Source of the DNA: Verrucomicrobiia bacterium
GTDB lineage: Bacteria; Verrucomicrobiota; Verrucomicrobiia; Verrucomicrobiales; DEV007
DNA length: 55,529 nucleotides
Assembly: GCA_030430255.1 (NCBI GenBank)
Contig: JAUIGD010000005.1
Coordinates: forward strand, 1 to 55,529
Reading direction: 5' to 3'
Positions 7,164 to 15,903 of this stretch are shown here, in pieces. A program made the position numbers and the translations under genes. The notes beneath the pieces were generated by a model. The model was not told where the DNA came from. It saw only the letters and a program-made list of their open reading frames with translations, and ran no database searches. How positions within the stretch are numbered: the first letter of the stretch is position 1; every line of letters starts with the position of its first letter.

Positions 7164-9131
7164 TTGCTCAAGCCCATCCCGAAACGCCTCTTCGATAGCC
7201 CCCGTCTCCGCGCGGTGCTGCCGGCGCTGTTCGCGTTCTCGCCGGCGCTGGTGACGGCGGCGCTGATCGCGACCCACGCCGTGAACGTGCCGGTCTGGGA
7301 CGGCTGGGAGCGCGGCGTGCTGTTGGAGAAGGCGGCGAACGGCGAGCTGGACTTCGGCTACCTGTTCTCTGCGCACATCGACCACCGGCCCGTCATCCCC
7401 CGCCTGATCACCCTGGCGGCGAACGCGCTGTCGGGCGGCGACGTCCGCGCCGAGATGGCGATCGGCTTCCTCGCGGTGGTCGCCGGGGCGATCGGGTTGC
7501 TGCTCGCCCTGCGCAAATCGCTGCCGTCCCCGGCCTGGTGCTGGGGCACGATGTTCGCGCTCAACTTGCTGATCTTCTCGCCGCTGCAGTACCAGAACTT
7601 CCTCTGGGCGGTGCAGCTGGCGTTCCTGTTGCCGCTCGGTTGCCTCGGCCTCTTGCTGGCGGTGATGACCTCCGGCTGGCGGCCGCTGGCGAAGGGGCTC
7701 GCCGCGGCCGGGCTGGCCTCGGTCGCGACCCTGAGTTTCGGCCACGGGCTCATCCTGTGGCCGGTGGCCGTCTGCATGGCCCTGTTGCACCCGGCGGCGG
7801 GGGCGCCCCGGACGCGGCTGGCGCTCGGCGGGGTGTTGGCCGCGGTGGCGGCGGCGACGGTGGCGCTCTATTTCAATTGGAACTACGTCAACACCTCGCA
7901 GCCCTGGCACGCCTATGGCGCGCTGCCCGGCGAGCCGCCGCCGGCCGTCGACCGGTTCGCCAACCTGCGCGAGAACTCGGACCGCGTGGCGGACTACTTC
8001 TGGGCCTCGCTGGGGAACCCCGTCGCCCGCCTGCTGGGCAGCGACCCGCTGGCGGTGGCGGTCGATGCCGGGCGGGCGCTGTTGGCGCTGTTCGGCATCG
8101 CCTCGATCTGGATGCTCGCCGGCGCCCGGCGCGAAGGCCGCTGGGCGGCGCTGTTGCCCTGGGCCGCCTGCGCGGCCTTCGCGGTGGTCGCGGCGCTCAT
8201 GATGGCCACCGGCCGCGGCGCGGACCTGCCGCTCGAGCGCGCGCTCTACAGCCGCTACGCCAGCCTGACGGGCTACCTGCCGATCGGGCTGGTGGCGATG
8301 GCGGCGTGCGCGCTGAGCCGGTGGCGCGGCGCGGCGGGCAGCGGCGCGGCATTAGTTGGCATCGGTTTGCTAGCCGGAGCGCAGAGCCAAGCCTACGTCT
8401 ACGGCGCGCACAAGATGGCGGCGTGGAAGATGGCGCGGCTGGAGGAGCGCTTCCACCTGCTCTACGCCGCCCACAAGACGCCGCGCTTCCCGGCGCTGAT
8501 CGACGGCGGGATGCAGGTCGCCGAGGGAGAGGAACCGTTCGCGGTGCGCCAGGCGCGGTTTTTGGACGGCAGGGGTTGGTTGAGCCCGCCGATGTTCGAG
8601 CGCTTCGACTTCGGGGGTTTCGAGCGGCTCGATGAACGCGCGCTGGCCAAGCGCTCCGACCTGCTCTTCGCGGGGCTCCACGACGAGGCGACGCTGCACC
8701 TCGCCGGCTACGCCACCTTGCCGGACGGCCGGATCGCCGACGGGGTGCTCGTGACCTGGCGGCGCCCCGGCGATGACCCCCCGCGCCCGGCGATCGAGAG
8801 GAGCCGCAAACGCGAACGCATCCACGGCGAGCGGGTCGCCGCGCTCGACTGGGCGCTCCTCGATGTGCTCGGCGTCCGCGCCGCGCCGGCGATGCGCGCC
8901 TCCTTCGAGGACGGGCAGTTCGGGGCGAACAAGATGAACCTGGCGAAGCGCGAGAACTACGCCCGCTTCGAGGACCCGGTCGACCTCTCCCCGCTACCCG
9001 AAGGGGGGGAGGTGGAGATCTGCCTCTGGGTCGCCGACTGCGAACACATGCAGGTCGCCCCGCTCAAGCGCATGTTCCGCTTCGACCGGGGCGAGGCCGC
9101 GCCCGGCGAGGTTTTGGTCGAGGTGGATTAG
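7164..9131 (+). CDS. Large polytopic membrane protein of unknown function
   Basis: 655 aa from a TTG start preceded by GAGGTGA nine bases upstream. The first 400 residues hold about ten hydrophobic helices, including PALFAFSPALVTAALIATHA, FLAVVAGAIGLLLAL and LLIFSPLQYQNF. A loop after the first helix carries VWDGWERG and later HIDHRPVIPR, charged extracytoplasmic motifs that recall GT-C-fold glycosyltransferases, although no family can be named. The C-terminal 240 residues look soluble and end in a beta-rich module. It stands alone between two opposite-strand genes. A role in envelope polysaccharide or glycolipid assembly is only a guess from the topology. Confidence 0.75.
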   Translation: MLKPIPKRLFDSPRLRAVLPALFAFSPALVTAALIATHAVNVPVWDGWERGVLLEKAANGELDFGYLFSAHIDHRPVIPRLITLAANALSGGDVRAEMAIGFLAVVAGAIGLLLALRKSLPSPAWCWGTMFALNLLIFSPLQYQNFLWAVQLAFLLPLGCLGLLLAVMTSGWRPLAKGLAAAGLASVATLSFGHGLILWPVAVCMALLHPAAGAPRTRLALGGVLAAVAAATVALYFNWNYVNTSQPWHAYGALPGEPPPAVDRFANLRENSDRVADYFWASLGNPVARLLGSDPLAVAVDAGRALLALFGIASIWMLAGARREGRWAALLPWAACAAFAVVAALMMATGRGADLPLERALYSRYASLTGYLPIGLVAMAACALSRWRGAAGSGAALVGIGLLAGAQSQAYVYGAHKMAAWKMARLEERFHLLYAAHKTPRFPALIDGGMQVAEGEEPFAVRQARFLDGRGWLSPPMFERFDFGGFERLDERALAKRSDLLFAGLHDEATLHLAGYATLPDGRIADGVLVTWRRPGDDPPRPAIERSRKRERIHGERVAALDWALLDVLGVRAAPAMRASFEDGQFGANKMNLAKRENYARFEDPVDLSPLPEGGEVEICLWVADCEHMQVAPLKRMFRFDRGEAAPGEVLVEVD

Positions 9132-9148
9132 CGGGCGGACGGCGGCGG

Positions 9149-10366
9149 TCAACGGGCGGCGACCGCTTCTCCGGGGCGGCGCTTGGCGACGATGAGGCTG
9201 GAGTCGGCGGCGGACCATTCGTAGCCGACGCCGAACTCCATCGGCCGGGCGCGCCCCTTACGGTAGGCGGCGGCGAGGTCCGGTTGGTAGTAGCTTCGGA
9301 AGAGATCGAGGGTGGTGTGGTAGTTGCCGTGCAAGGCGACGTCCCAGCCACCGGCGGCGAGGGTTTGATAGGGGACGCCGGTGGGGTCCTGGACGAGCAG
9401 CGGCGCGGCGGTCTGGACCGCTTTGCGGACCTCGGTGAAGCCGCCGGAGTGCATCAGGTAGGAGGCGCTCTTGACGAAAGTCGCCGAGGGATTTTGGCTT
9501 TGGACGAACGCGAGGAAACGCCGGTCGCCGCGCAGCGAGGAGTCGGAGAGGTCGGTGCGGAAGTAGTAGATCGTGCGGTGGCCGGTGGCGCCGGAGGCCG
9601 CATGGATGCGCACGCCGGGGGCGGTGCCGGTCGCCGGGCCGGGCCGGGGCACCACCTGTCCGGACGGCGAGAGGGCGACCGGGTCGGCCGCGAGCACGCG
9701 GTGCCCGGTGCGGGCGAGGAAGGTGTAGAGCACCGGCGTCACGCCCTTGAACTCGCCGGCGCCGAGGTCGCCGCGCATGTCCTCGGTGATGAAGTACGAG
9801 GCGGCGAGCGGGGTGGCGATGGAGCGGCGCAGCGACGCGAGCGCCCCGGGCAGGGCGCCGTCGCTCACGCGGCTCAGGTCCGGCACCGCACCGACCGGCT
9901 CGAGCCCGCAGAGGATGACGCCCCGGGCGCGCGGGAAGAAGGCGTCGGCGAACAGGAGGTCGGGACCGCTGAAGGGGTAGAACAGCGTGCCGCCGGTGTT
10001 CGGCAGCGCGTCCCGGCGCCAGGAGCGGATCGCCGACAGGCGCCCCTCCGCCGCGGAGAAAGCGCGGTCCATCTGCCGGGCGTGGCTTTGCCAGGCATCG
10101 GTGCGGCGCGCGGAGGCGAGCGCCGCACCGCCGCCGCTGCCGGGAAGGCCGGCGAGGAAGCGGGCGGTGTCGTGGTCGCTGGTGCCCGGTTGCGCGCCGA
10201 AGCCGAGGTCGGGCGCGCTGTCGGGTGCCTGCTCCGGTTGGCCGGCGAGCGCGAGGCGTGGGACGGCGACGCTGCCCGGGGGGAGCTTGCACGCATTCAG
10301 GCCGAGGGCGGCGCCGAGGACGAGAATTCTCAAAAAAGGCCGCTTGGGTATGCGAAAGTTATTCAC
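9149..10366 (-). CDS. Predicted lipoprotein of unknown function
   Basis: I place the start at a GTG at 10366, giving 405 aa. It supplies a basic N-terminus (NNFRIPKRPFLR), a hydrophobic core and a lipobox, LGLNAC, with the lipid-attachment Cys at about residue 26. The track extends this frame to 12214, but that extension is antisense to the permease. A TTG at 10333 would lose the basic region. The mature domain of about 380 residues has segments such as RGVILCGLEPVGAVPD, ASYFITEDMRGDLG and GWDVALHGNYHTTLDLFRSY. I do not recognise a family. The GTG lies only 15 bases from the divergent permease ATG. It is probably outer-membrane anchored. Confidence 0.7.
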   Translation of the reverse strand: MNNFRIPKRPFLRILVLGAALGLNACKLPPGSVAVPRLALAGQPEQAPDSAPDLGFGAQPGTSDHDTARFLAGLPGSGGGAALASARRTDAWQSHARQMDRAFSAAEGRLSAIRSWRRDALPNTGGTLFYPFSGPDLLFADAFFPRARGVILCGLEPVGAVPDLSRVSDGALPGALASLRRSIATPLAASYFITEDMRGDLGAGEFKGVTPVLYTFLARTGHRVLAADPVALSPSGQVVPRPGPATGTAPGVRIHAASGATGHRTIYYFRTDLSDSSLRGDRRFLAFVQSQNPSATFVKSASYLMHSGGFTEVRKAVQTAAPLLVQDPTGVPYQTLAAGGWDVALHGNYHTTLDLFRSYYQPDLAAAYRKGRARPMEFGVGYEWSAADSSLIVAKRRPGEAVAAR

Positions 10367-10380
10367 AATTCCGCCATTCC

Positions 10381-10409
10381 AATGTCTGCAGCCGCCAATG
10401 CCAAGCCAA
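10381..10409 (-). promoter_or_regulatory. Candidate promoter for the lipoprotein, inside the permease start
   Basis: On the minus strand: TTGGCT, a 17-base spacer, then GACATT, whose complement overlaps the permease ATG at 10382. The distance from the -10 box to the GTG start is 14 bases. Because the divergent starts are 15 bases apart, any lipoprotein promoter must lie in permease coding sequence, and this is the best match there. Confidence 0.3.
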
Positions 10410-11734
10410 AACCGCGCCCCGGTCGCGAAGGGATCGGCGCGGTGGCGGCGACCGCACTGGTGGTGGGGAACATGGTCGGGGTGGGCGTCTTCACGAGTTT
10501 GGGCTGGCAGCTGCTGAGCGTGCCGACGGGCTTCCCGGTGCTGTTGTTGTGGGTGATCGGCGGGCTGTATGCGCTGTGCGGGGCGCTGTGTTACGCCGAG
10601 CTGGTGTCGGCGCTGCCGCGCTGCGGGGGCGAGTATCACCTGCTGGGTGCGGTCTATCATCCGGCGGCGGGCTTCCTCGCCGGCTGGGTGTCGCTGGTGG
10701 CAGGGTTCGCGGCGCCGGTGGCGGTCGCGGCGGGGCTGTTCGGCGGCTACTTGGGGGAGGCCTTCGGCTGGCCGCCGACGGGGTTGGCGCTCGGGGTGCT
10801 GGCGGCCGTCACGGCGGTGCACGTCTGGCGCCTGCGCCTGTCGGGCGGGTTCCAGGTCGCGGCGACGGCGCTGAAGTTCGCGCTGGTCGGCGGCCTGGCG
10901 GTGGCGGGCCTGTGTCACATCGGTGGCGGCACGGTCTCGCTGGCTCCGCAGCCCGGGGATCTGGCGATCGTGCTCGGCGCCCCCTTCGCGGTGTCGTTGT
11001 TCTATGTGAACTACGCGTTCGCGGGCTGGAACGCGGCGGCGTACGTCGCGGGCGAGATGCGCGAGCCGGCCAAGACAGCGCCGCGGGCGATGGTCGGCGG
11101 GACCCTGGCGGTGTTGGCGCTCTACCTGCTGCTGAACGCCGGCTTCCTCCTCTCCACCCCGGCCGAGGCGATGGCGGGAAAAAACGAGGTCGGGCTCATC
11201 TTCGCCGGCCACGTCTTCGGCGAGCGCGGCGGGGCGGCGGTCGGGGCGTTGATCGCGGTCGGCCTGGTCTCGCTGATCAGCGCGATGACCTGGGCGGGGC
11301 CGCGGGTGGCCGGGTCGATGGGTGAGGACCACCGCCCGCTCGCGTTTCTGGCGTGGCGGAACCGCGCCGGGGTGCCGGTCGCCGCCATCCTGTGCCAGTC
11401 GGCGCTGGCGGCGGGGTTCCTGCTCTGGGTCTCCGCGGACGGCCTGCGCGCCTTGATCCGCTACCTCGAGTTCCTTCTCAATCTGTCGCTGGCCGCGGCG
11501 GTGTTCGGCGTGTTCTGGCTGCGCCTCCGGCGGCCCGAGCTGGAACGCCCCTACCGCTGCTTCGGCTACCCCTTGACCCCGACTTTGTTCCTCGGCGCCG
11601 CGGGGTATGTGAACTGGCATTTCTTCCGCCACCACCTCGCGGAGGCCGTCTTCGGGTTGGCGACACTCGCGGTCGGCGGCTTGGTTTGGCTCGCCTCGCG
11701 GTTCTGGTTCGAACGGACGGCGGCCGAAACCTGA
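10382..11734 (+). CDS. APC-superfamily amino acid permease
   Basis: 450 aa from the ATG at 10382 (MSAAANAKPK); the longer track ORF upstream is antisense to the lipoprotein. About twelve membrane helices are visible. The first carries the APC signature as AATALVVGNMVGVGVFTS, equivalent to the unwound GxG substrate-binding region of LeuT-fold amino acid transporters. ALCGALCYAELVSALPRCGG follows and matches the conserved TM2/TM3 region (Y-A-E-L ... P-x-x-G-G). NYAFAGWNAAAYVAGEMREP is the TM6 region. It is likely an inner-membrane amino acid transporter driven by proton or exchange. Substrate is unknown. The gene lies 97 bases upstream of the Thr/Lys biosynthetic operon. Confidence 0.87.
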   Translation: MSAAANAKPKPRPGREGIGAVAATALVVGNMVGVGVFTSLGWQLLSVPTGFPVLLLWVIGGLYALCGALCYAELVSALPRCGGEYHLLGAVYHPAAGFLAGWVSLVAGFAAPVAVAAGLFGGYLGEAFGWPPTGLALGVLAAVTAVHVWRLRLSGGFQVAATALKFALVGGLAVAGLCHIGGGTVSLAPQPGDLAIVLGAPFAVSLFYVNYAFAGWNAAAYVAGEMREPAKTAPRAMVGGTLAVLALYLLLNAGFLLSTPAEAMAGKNEVGLIFAGHVFGERGGAAVGALIAVGLVSLISAMTWAGPRVAGSMGEDHRPLAFLAWRNRAGVPVAAILCQSALAAGFLLWVSADGLRALIRYLEFLLNLSLAAAVFGVFWLRLRRPELERPYRCFGYPLTPTLFLGAAGYVNWHFFRHHLAEAVFGLATLAVGGLVWLASRFWFERTAAET

Positions 11735-11831
11735 ACCGAAGCGCGCCCGAGTGGCGCCGGGCGCCGGGCGCCGGCCTTCGCGGCTTGACCGCGGCGCCCC
11801 GACCCCCGACTGTCCCCGCCCTCGATTTCCC

Positions 11832-13154
11832 GTGACCAAGACGCCCGACAGAACGCTCCGCATCGGCCTCGCCGGACTCGGCAACGTCGGTGCCGGCGTG
11901 TATAAAAACCTGCTCAAGAACCACGCGCTGCTCCGCGAGCGGACCGGCGCCGATCTGGTCGTCACCAAGATCGCCGTGCGCGACCCGAAGCGGAAACGCG
12001 ACGTCGAAGTCCCGCCCGCGCAGCTCACCACCGACTGGCGCGAGCTGGTCGATGACCCGGAGATCGACGTCATCGTCGAGCTCATCGGCGGCGTCGACGG
12101 CGCCTTCGAACTCATCTCCGCCGCCCTGCGCGCGGGCAAGGCGGTCGTCACCGGCAACAAGGCCGTGCTCGCCGAGCGCGGCAAGGCCCTGATCGAGCTG
12201 TCCGAGCGGACCAACGCGCCGCTCTACTGCGAGGCCGCGGTGGCCGGCGGCATCCCGATCATCAAGGCGGTCAAAGAGGCGCTGGTCGGCAACCGCATCG
12301 AGTCCATCCACGGCATCATCAACGGCACCTCGAACTACATCCTCACCCGCATGACGCGAGCGGGCATCGCCTTCCCCGAAGCGCTCGCCGAAGCCCAGGC
12401 CAAAGGCTACGCCGAGGCCGACCCGGCGCTCGACGTGAACGGTTGGGACGCCGGCCACAAGGCCATCATCCTCGCCTGGCTCTCGTACGGACGCTGGCTG
12501 CGCCCGGAGGAGGTGTCGGTGATCGGCATCGAGGACATCTCGCTGGAGGACGTCGCCTTCGCCGGCGAGCTGGGCTACGAGATCAAACTGCTCGGCGTCG
12601 TGCGCCAGGAGCAGGCCACGAAGCGCATCGAGGTCCGCGTCGCGCCGGCGCTGGTGCCGAAGGCACACATCCTCGCCTCGGTGCACGGCGTGTTCAACGC
12701 GGTCACGGTGCGCGGCGACGTGGTCGGCGAGACCCTCTTCTACGGCAGCGGCGCGGGGCAGGACGCCACCTCCAGCGCGGTGATCGGCGACCTCGCCGAC
12801 GCGGCGCAGAACCTGGCCAACGCGGTCGGCACCACGGGTTTCGTCCCGCACGGCGAGTACGGCGAAGCCCTGCCGCTCGACGAGACCGTGTCCGGCTACT
12901 ACCTGCGCTTGAGCGTCGCCGACAAGCCCGGCGTGCTCGCCCAGATCGCCAGCATCACCGGCGCCGCGGGCATCGGCATCCTCAGCGTCATCCAGCCCGA
13001 ACCGGAGCAGCCGAGCGAACACGTGCCGCTCGTCCTGCTCCTCCACGACGCGAAGTACGGCGACGTCCAACACGCGCTGAGAGCCATCCTCGCGCTGGCT
13101 GCGGTGCAGGAGAACCACACCCTGCTGCGGGTCGAGACCCTCGGACAAAGCTGA
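11832..13154 (+). CDS. hom: Homoserine dehydrogenase
   Basis: 440 aa from the GTG at 11832; the track start 27 codons earlier is unsupported. It reduces aspartate semialdehyde to homoserine with NAD(P)H, in the branch to Thr and Met. The Rossmann motif GLGNVG is at residues 15-20. The catalytic domain carries [35 protein letters not shown] and [16 protein letters not shown], matching the substrate-binding Lys/Asp region. A C-terminal ACT domain ([20 protein letters not shown]) suggests feedback control by an amino acid, as in monofunctional enzymes of this length. It is followed 5 bases later by thrC and then lysC, so the three form an aspartate-family operon. Confidence 0.96.
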   Translation: MTKTPDRTLRIGLAGLGNVGAGVYKNLLKNHALLRERTGADLVVTKIAVRDPKRKRDVEVPPAQLTTDWRELVDDPEIDVIVELIGGVDGAFELISAALRAGKAVVTGNKAVLAERGKALIELSERTNAPLYCEAAVAGGIPIIKAVKEALVGNRIESIHGIINGTSNYILTRMTRAGIAFPEALAEAQAKGYAEADPALDVNGWDAGHKAIILAWLSYGRWLRPEEVSVIGIEDISLEDVAFAGELGYEIKLLGVVRQEQATKRIEVRVAPALVPKAHILASVHGVFNAVTVRGDVVGETLFYGSGAGQDATSSAVIGDLADAAQNLANAVGTTGFVPHGEYGEALPLDETVSGYYLRLSVADKPGVLAQIASITGAAGIGILSVIQPEPEQPSEHVPLVLLLHDAKYGDVQHALRAILALAAVQENHTLLRVETLGQS

Positions 13155-13159
13155 ACCCC

Positions 13160-14518
13160 ATGCGCTTCCGCTCCACCAGAGGCGAAGCACCGCCCCTCGG
13201 CTTCGCCGACGCCTTCGCGTCCGGGCTCGCCCCCGACGGCGGGCTCTACATCCCCGAGGAGCTGCCCGATGTGGGTGACCTGTTGGGCGGCCCGACGCCC
13301 TACCCGGAGCTCGCCGCCGCGTTCCTCAAGCGCTTCGACACCGACCACACGGCGGCCGAGGTCGACGCCCTGTGCGCGGAGTCGTACGGGAGCTTCCCCG
13401 ACCCCGCCGACGCCGCGCCGCTGGTGCAGCTCGACGACAACCTGTTCGTGCTCGAGCTCTTCCACGGCCCGACCTTGGCCTTCAAAGACTTCGGCCTGCA
13501 GCTGGTGGGCAACCTGTTCGAGGACCAGATCGCGCGGACGGGCCGGCCGATCAACGTGCTCGGCGCCACCTCCGGCGACACCGGCTCGGCCGCCATCCAC
13601 GGGCTCGCCGACCGCAGCGGCGCGCGGGCGTTCATCCTCTATCCGAAGGGGCGCATCGCCGAGCTGCAGGAGCGGCAGATGACCTGCACCGGTGCGGCGA
13701 ACATCTTCCCGATCGCGGTCGAGGGTTCCTTCGACGACGCGCAGTGGATCGTGAAGGAGCTGTTCGGCGACCTCGATTTCAAAGCCCGCGCCGGGCTGTC
13801 GGCGATCAACTCCATCAACCTCGCCCGCGTGCTCGCGCAGTGCGTCTACTACCTGCACGCCTTCAACCGCCTGCCTGCGAACAAACGCGGAGGGCTCCGG
13901 TTCGTGGTGCCGACCGGCAACTTCGGCAACGTGCTCGCCGGCTGGCTCGCGGCGCGCGCCGGCCTGCCCGCCCGGCGCTTCGTGGTGGCGACCAACCAGA
14001 ACGACCTGCTCTACCGCCTGTTCGGCACCGGCCGCTACCAGCCCGGCGAGGTCGCGCCCTCGTACGCGCCGTCGATGGACATCCAGGTCGCCTCGAACTT
14101 CGAGCGCTTCCTCTGCTACCACCTCGGCGGCGACGGCGCGCGCACCGCCGGGATCATGGCGCGCGTGAAGGCCGGCGAGGGCGTCGATCTGCCCGATTTC
14201 GACCCCGACAAATTCGCCGCCACCCGCACCGACGACGCCGGCATCCTGCGCAACATCGCGCGCGCCAAGGAGCGCTACGGCTACGTCGCCGACCCGCACA
14301 CCGCCTGCGCGTTCGAGGACATCGACCCCGCCGTCCCGACCGTCTTGCTCTCCACCGCCAGCCCGGCAAAGTTCCCCGATGTCATCGAGCGCGCCATCGG
14401 CGAACACCCGACGCACCCGACGCTCGAGGCGCTGAAGTCGAAGCCGGTCGAAAACGTCACCCTCCCCGCGACCGCGGCAGCCGTGCGGGAGTATCTGGAG
14501 GCGAACATCCTCCCGTAG
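13160..14518 (+). CDS. thrC: Threonine synthase
   Basis: 452 aa from the ATG at 13160, five bases after hom. It is a PLP enzyme that converts O-phosphohomoserine to threonine. The N-terminus [19 protein letters not shown] and the block [15 protein letters not shown] are those of the long, E. coli/yeast-type class. [12 protein letters not shown] holds the PLP lysine (about K109), [14 protein letters not shown] binds the phosphate, and [12 protein letters not shown] is the later conserved motif. Length is normal. It sits between hom and lysC and is presumably co-transcribed with them. Nothing is missing. Confidence 0.96.
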   Translation: MRFRSTRGEAPPLGFADAFASGLAPDGGLYIPEELPDVGDLLGGPTPYPELAAAFLKRFDTDHTAAEVDALCAESYGSFPDPADAAPLVQLDDNLFVLELFHGPTLAFKDFGLQLVGNLFEDQIARTGRPINVLGATSGDTGSAAIHGLADRSGARAFILYPKGRIAELQERQMTCTGAANIFPIAVEGSFDDAQWIVKELFGDLDFKARAGLSAINSINLARVLAQCVYYLHAFNRLPANKRGGLRFVVPTGNFGNVLAGWLAARAGLPARRFVVATNQNDLLYRLFGTGRYQPGEVAPSYAPSMDIQVASNFERFLCYHLGGDGARTAGIMARVKAGEGVDLPDFDPDKFAATRTDDAGILRNIARAKERYGYVADPHTACAFEDIDPAVPTVLLSTASPAKFPDVIERAIGEHPTHPTLEALKSKPVENVTLPATAAAVREYLEANILP

Positions 14519-14552
14519 CCCTGCCCCTCCCATTCCCGCCCCACCTTCCACC

Positions 14553-15768
14553 TTGTCCCTCATCGTCCAAAAATACGGCGGCACCTCGGTCGGGACGACC
14601 GAGCGCATCCGCAATGTCGCGCGGCGCATCCTCGAGACGCAGCAGGCGGGCCACGGGGTCGTCGCCGTCGTCTCGGCGATGTCCGGGGTCACCAACCGCC
14701 TGATCGAGCTGGCGGGCGAGTGCTCACCCGACCACGAGCCGACCGAGCGCGAGATGGACGTGCTGCTGGCCACCGGCGAGCAGACCACCATCGCCCTCAC
14801 CGCCATGGCCATCAACGCCATGGGCGGCAAGGCGATCTCCCTGACCGGCGCCCAGGCGGGGATCGCCACCGACGGCGCGCACACCAAGGCGCGCATCACC
14901 AACATCACGCCCGACGAGGTGCACCGGCTGCTCGACGCCGGCCACATCGTCATCGTCGCCGGCTTCCAGGGGCGCAGCCCGGAGGGGCGCATCACCACCC
15001 TCGGCCGCGGCGGCTCCGACCTCACCGCCATCGCCATGGCGGCGGCGCTGAAAGCGGACCTCTGCCAGATTTTCACCGACGTCGACGGCGTCTTCACCTG
15101 CGACCCGCGGGTGGTGCCGGACGCCCGGAAGATCCGCGAGATCGCCTACGACGAGATGCTGGAGATGGCCTCCTCCGGCACCAAGGTGATGCAGTCGCGC
15201 TCGGTCGAGTTCGCCAAGAAATTCGACGTCCGCTTCGAGGTCCGCAACAGCATGAACGACAACCCCGGAACCATCGTGACCCAAGAACACCCCAACATGG
15301 AGCAGGTCGTCGTGCGCGGCGTCAGCATCGAGCGCGAACAGGCGAAGGTCACCATCGAGGACGTGCCCGACAAACCCGGCATCGCCGCGCGCGTCTTCCA
15401 GGCCGTCAACGAGGCGGGTCATCATCGACATGATCGTCCAGAACGTCTCCAAGACCGGCAAGACCGACATCTCCTTCACCCTGCACCGCAACGACCTGAA
15501 GAAGGCCGAGGAGACGCTCCGCCCGCTGGTCGCCGAACTCGGCGACCCGGTCTTCATGGAGACCAAAGACGGCATCGGCAAGCTGTCGGTGGTCGGCATC
15601 GGCATGCGCTCGCACTCCGGGGTCGCGGCGCAGATGTTCTCCGCCCTGTCCGACGCGGGCATCAACATCCAGATGATCTCCACCTCCGAGATCAAGACCG
15701 CCGTCACCATCGACGAGGGCCAGCTCGAAGAGGGCGCCCGCGTGGTGCACGCGGCGTTCGGCTTGTAG
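14553..15768 (+). pseudogene. lysC: Aspartate kinase, interrupted by a frameshift
   Basis: The TTG start at 14553 gives [12 protein letters not shown], the kinase N-terminus, then [43 protein letters not shown] and [14 protein letters not shown], all as in monofunctional LysC. Translation is normal to FQAVNEAG in the first ACT domain (about 15417). The family then continues with an I-I-D-M-I-V-Q-N segment, but this is found one frame over, from about 15421, and runs intact to the stop at 15768 (MIVQNVSKTGKTD to VVHAAFGL). One extra base or two missing bases at GGGTC (15416-15420) would restore a normal protein of about 405 aa. Because the rest is perfectly conserved and the enzyme is essential to the operon, a sequencing indel is as likely as a true mutation. 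An ATG at 15430 could in principle start a separate regulatory fragment. Confidence 0.85.
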
Positions 15769-15777
15769 CTCGACACG

Positions 15778-15895
15778 GGGCGCGAGCATCATGCCCGCAC
15801 CCCGCATCGGCGGTCGATGCCCAAACGGGCGGGCGCGGAGGCGGGATGCCTCCGGCACGGGCATCGGAGGGACGCCGATGCCGCGGTCCCGCCGA
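15778..15895. repeat. Palindromic GC-rich hairpin repeats (family A)
   Basis: Between convergent lysC and the DUF1592 gene lie consecutive stem-loops: GAGGCGGGATGCCTCC (15838-15853) and GCATCGGAGGGACGCCGATGC (15861-15881), with a GCATC-type hairpin before them. The same two-stem pattern recurs near 23574, 25520 and, inverted, 37412. It could act as a bidirectional terminator or mRNA stabiliser. Confidence 0.65.
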
Positions 15896-15903
15896 CGGCC
15901 CGC

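Noticed and set aside
10331-10333. TTG start for the lipoprotein
   Set aside because: It would remove the basic N-region; the GTG at 10366 gives a complete lipoprotein signal. Kept only as an alternative.
10367-12214. Long minus-strand open frame extending the lipoprotein to 1021 aa
   Set aside because: It is antisense to the permease and hom, its translation is Arg/Gln-rich low complexity, and a lipobox start exists at 10366. It is a high-GC shadow.
11478-13190. 570-aa minus-strand ORF over hom
   Set aside because: The plus strand carries a fully conserved homoserine dehydrogenase; the minus frame shows no domain.
12899-15097. 732-aa minus-strand ORF over thrC and lysC
   Set aside because: Shadow of two conserved genes; no start signal or family.
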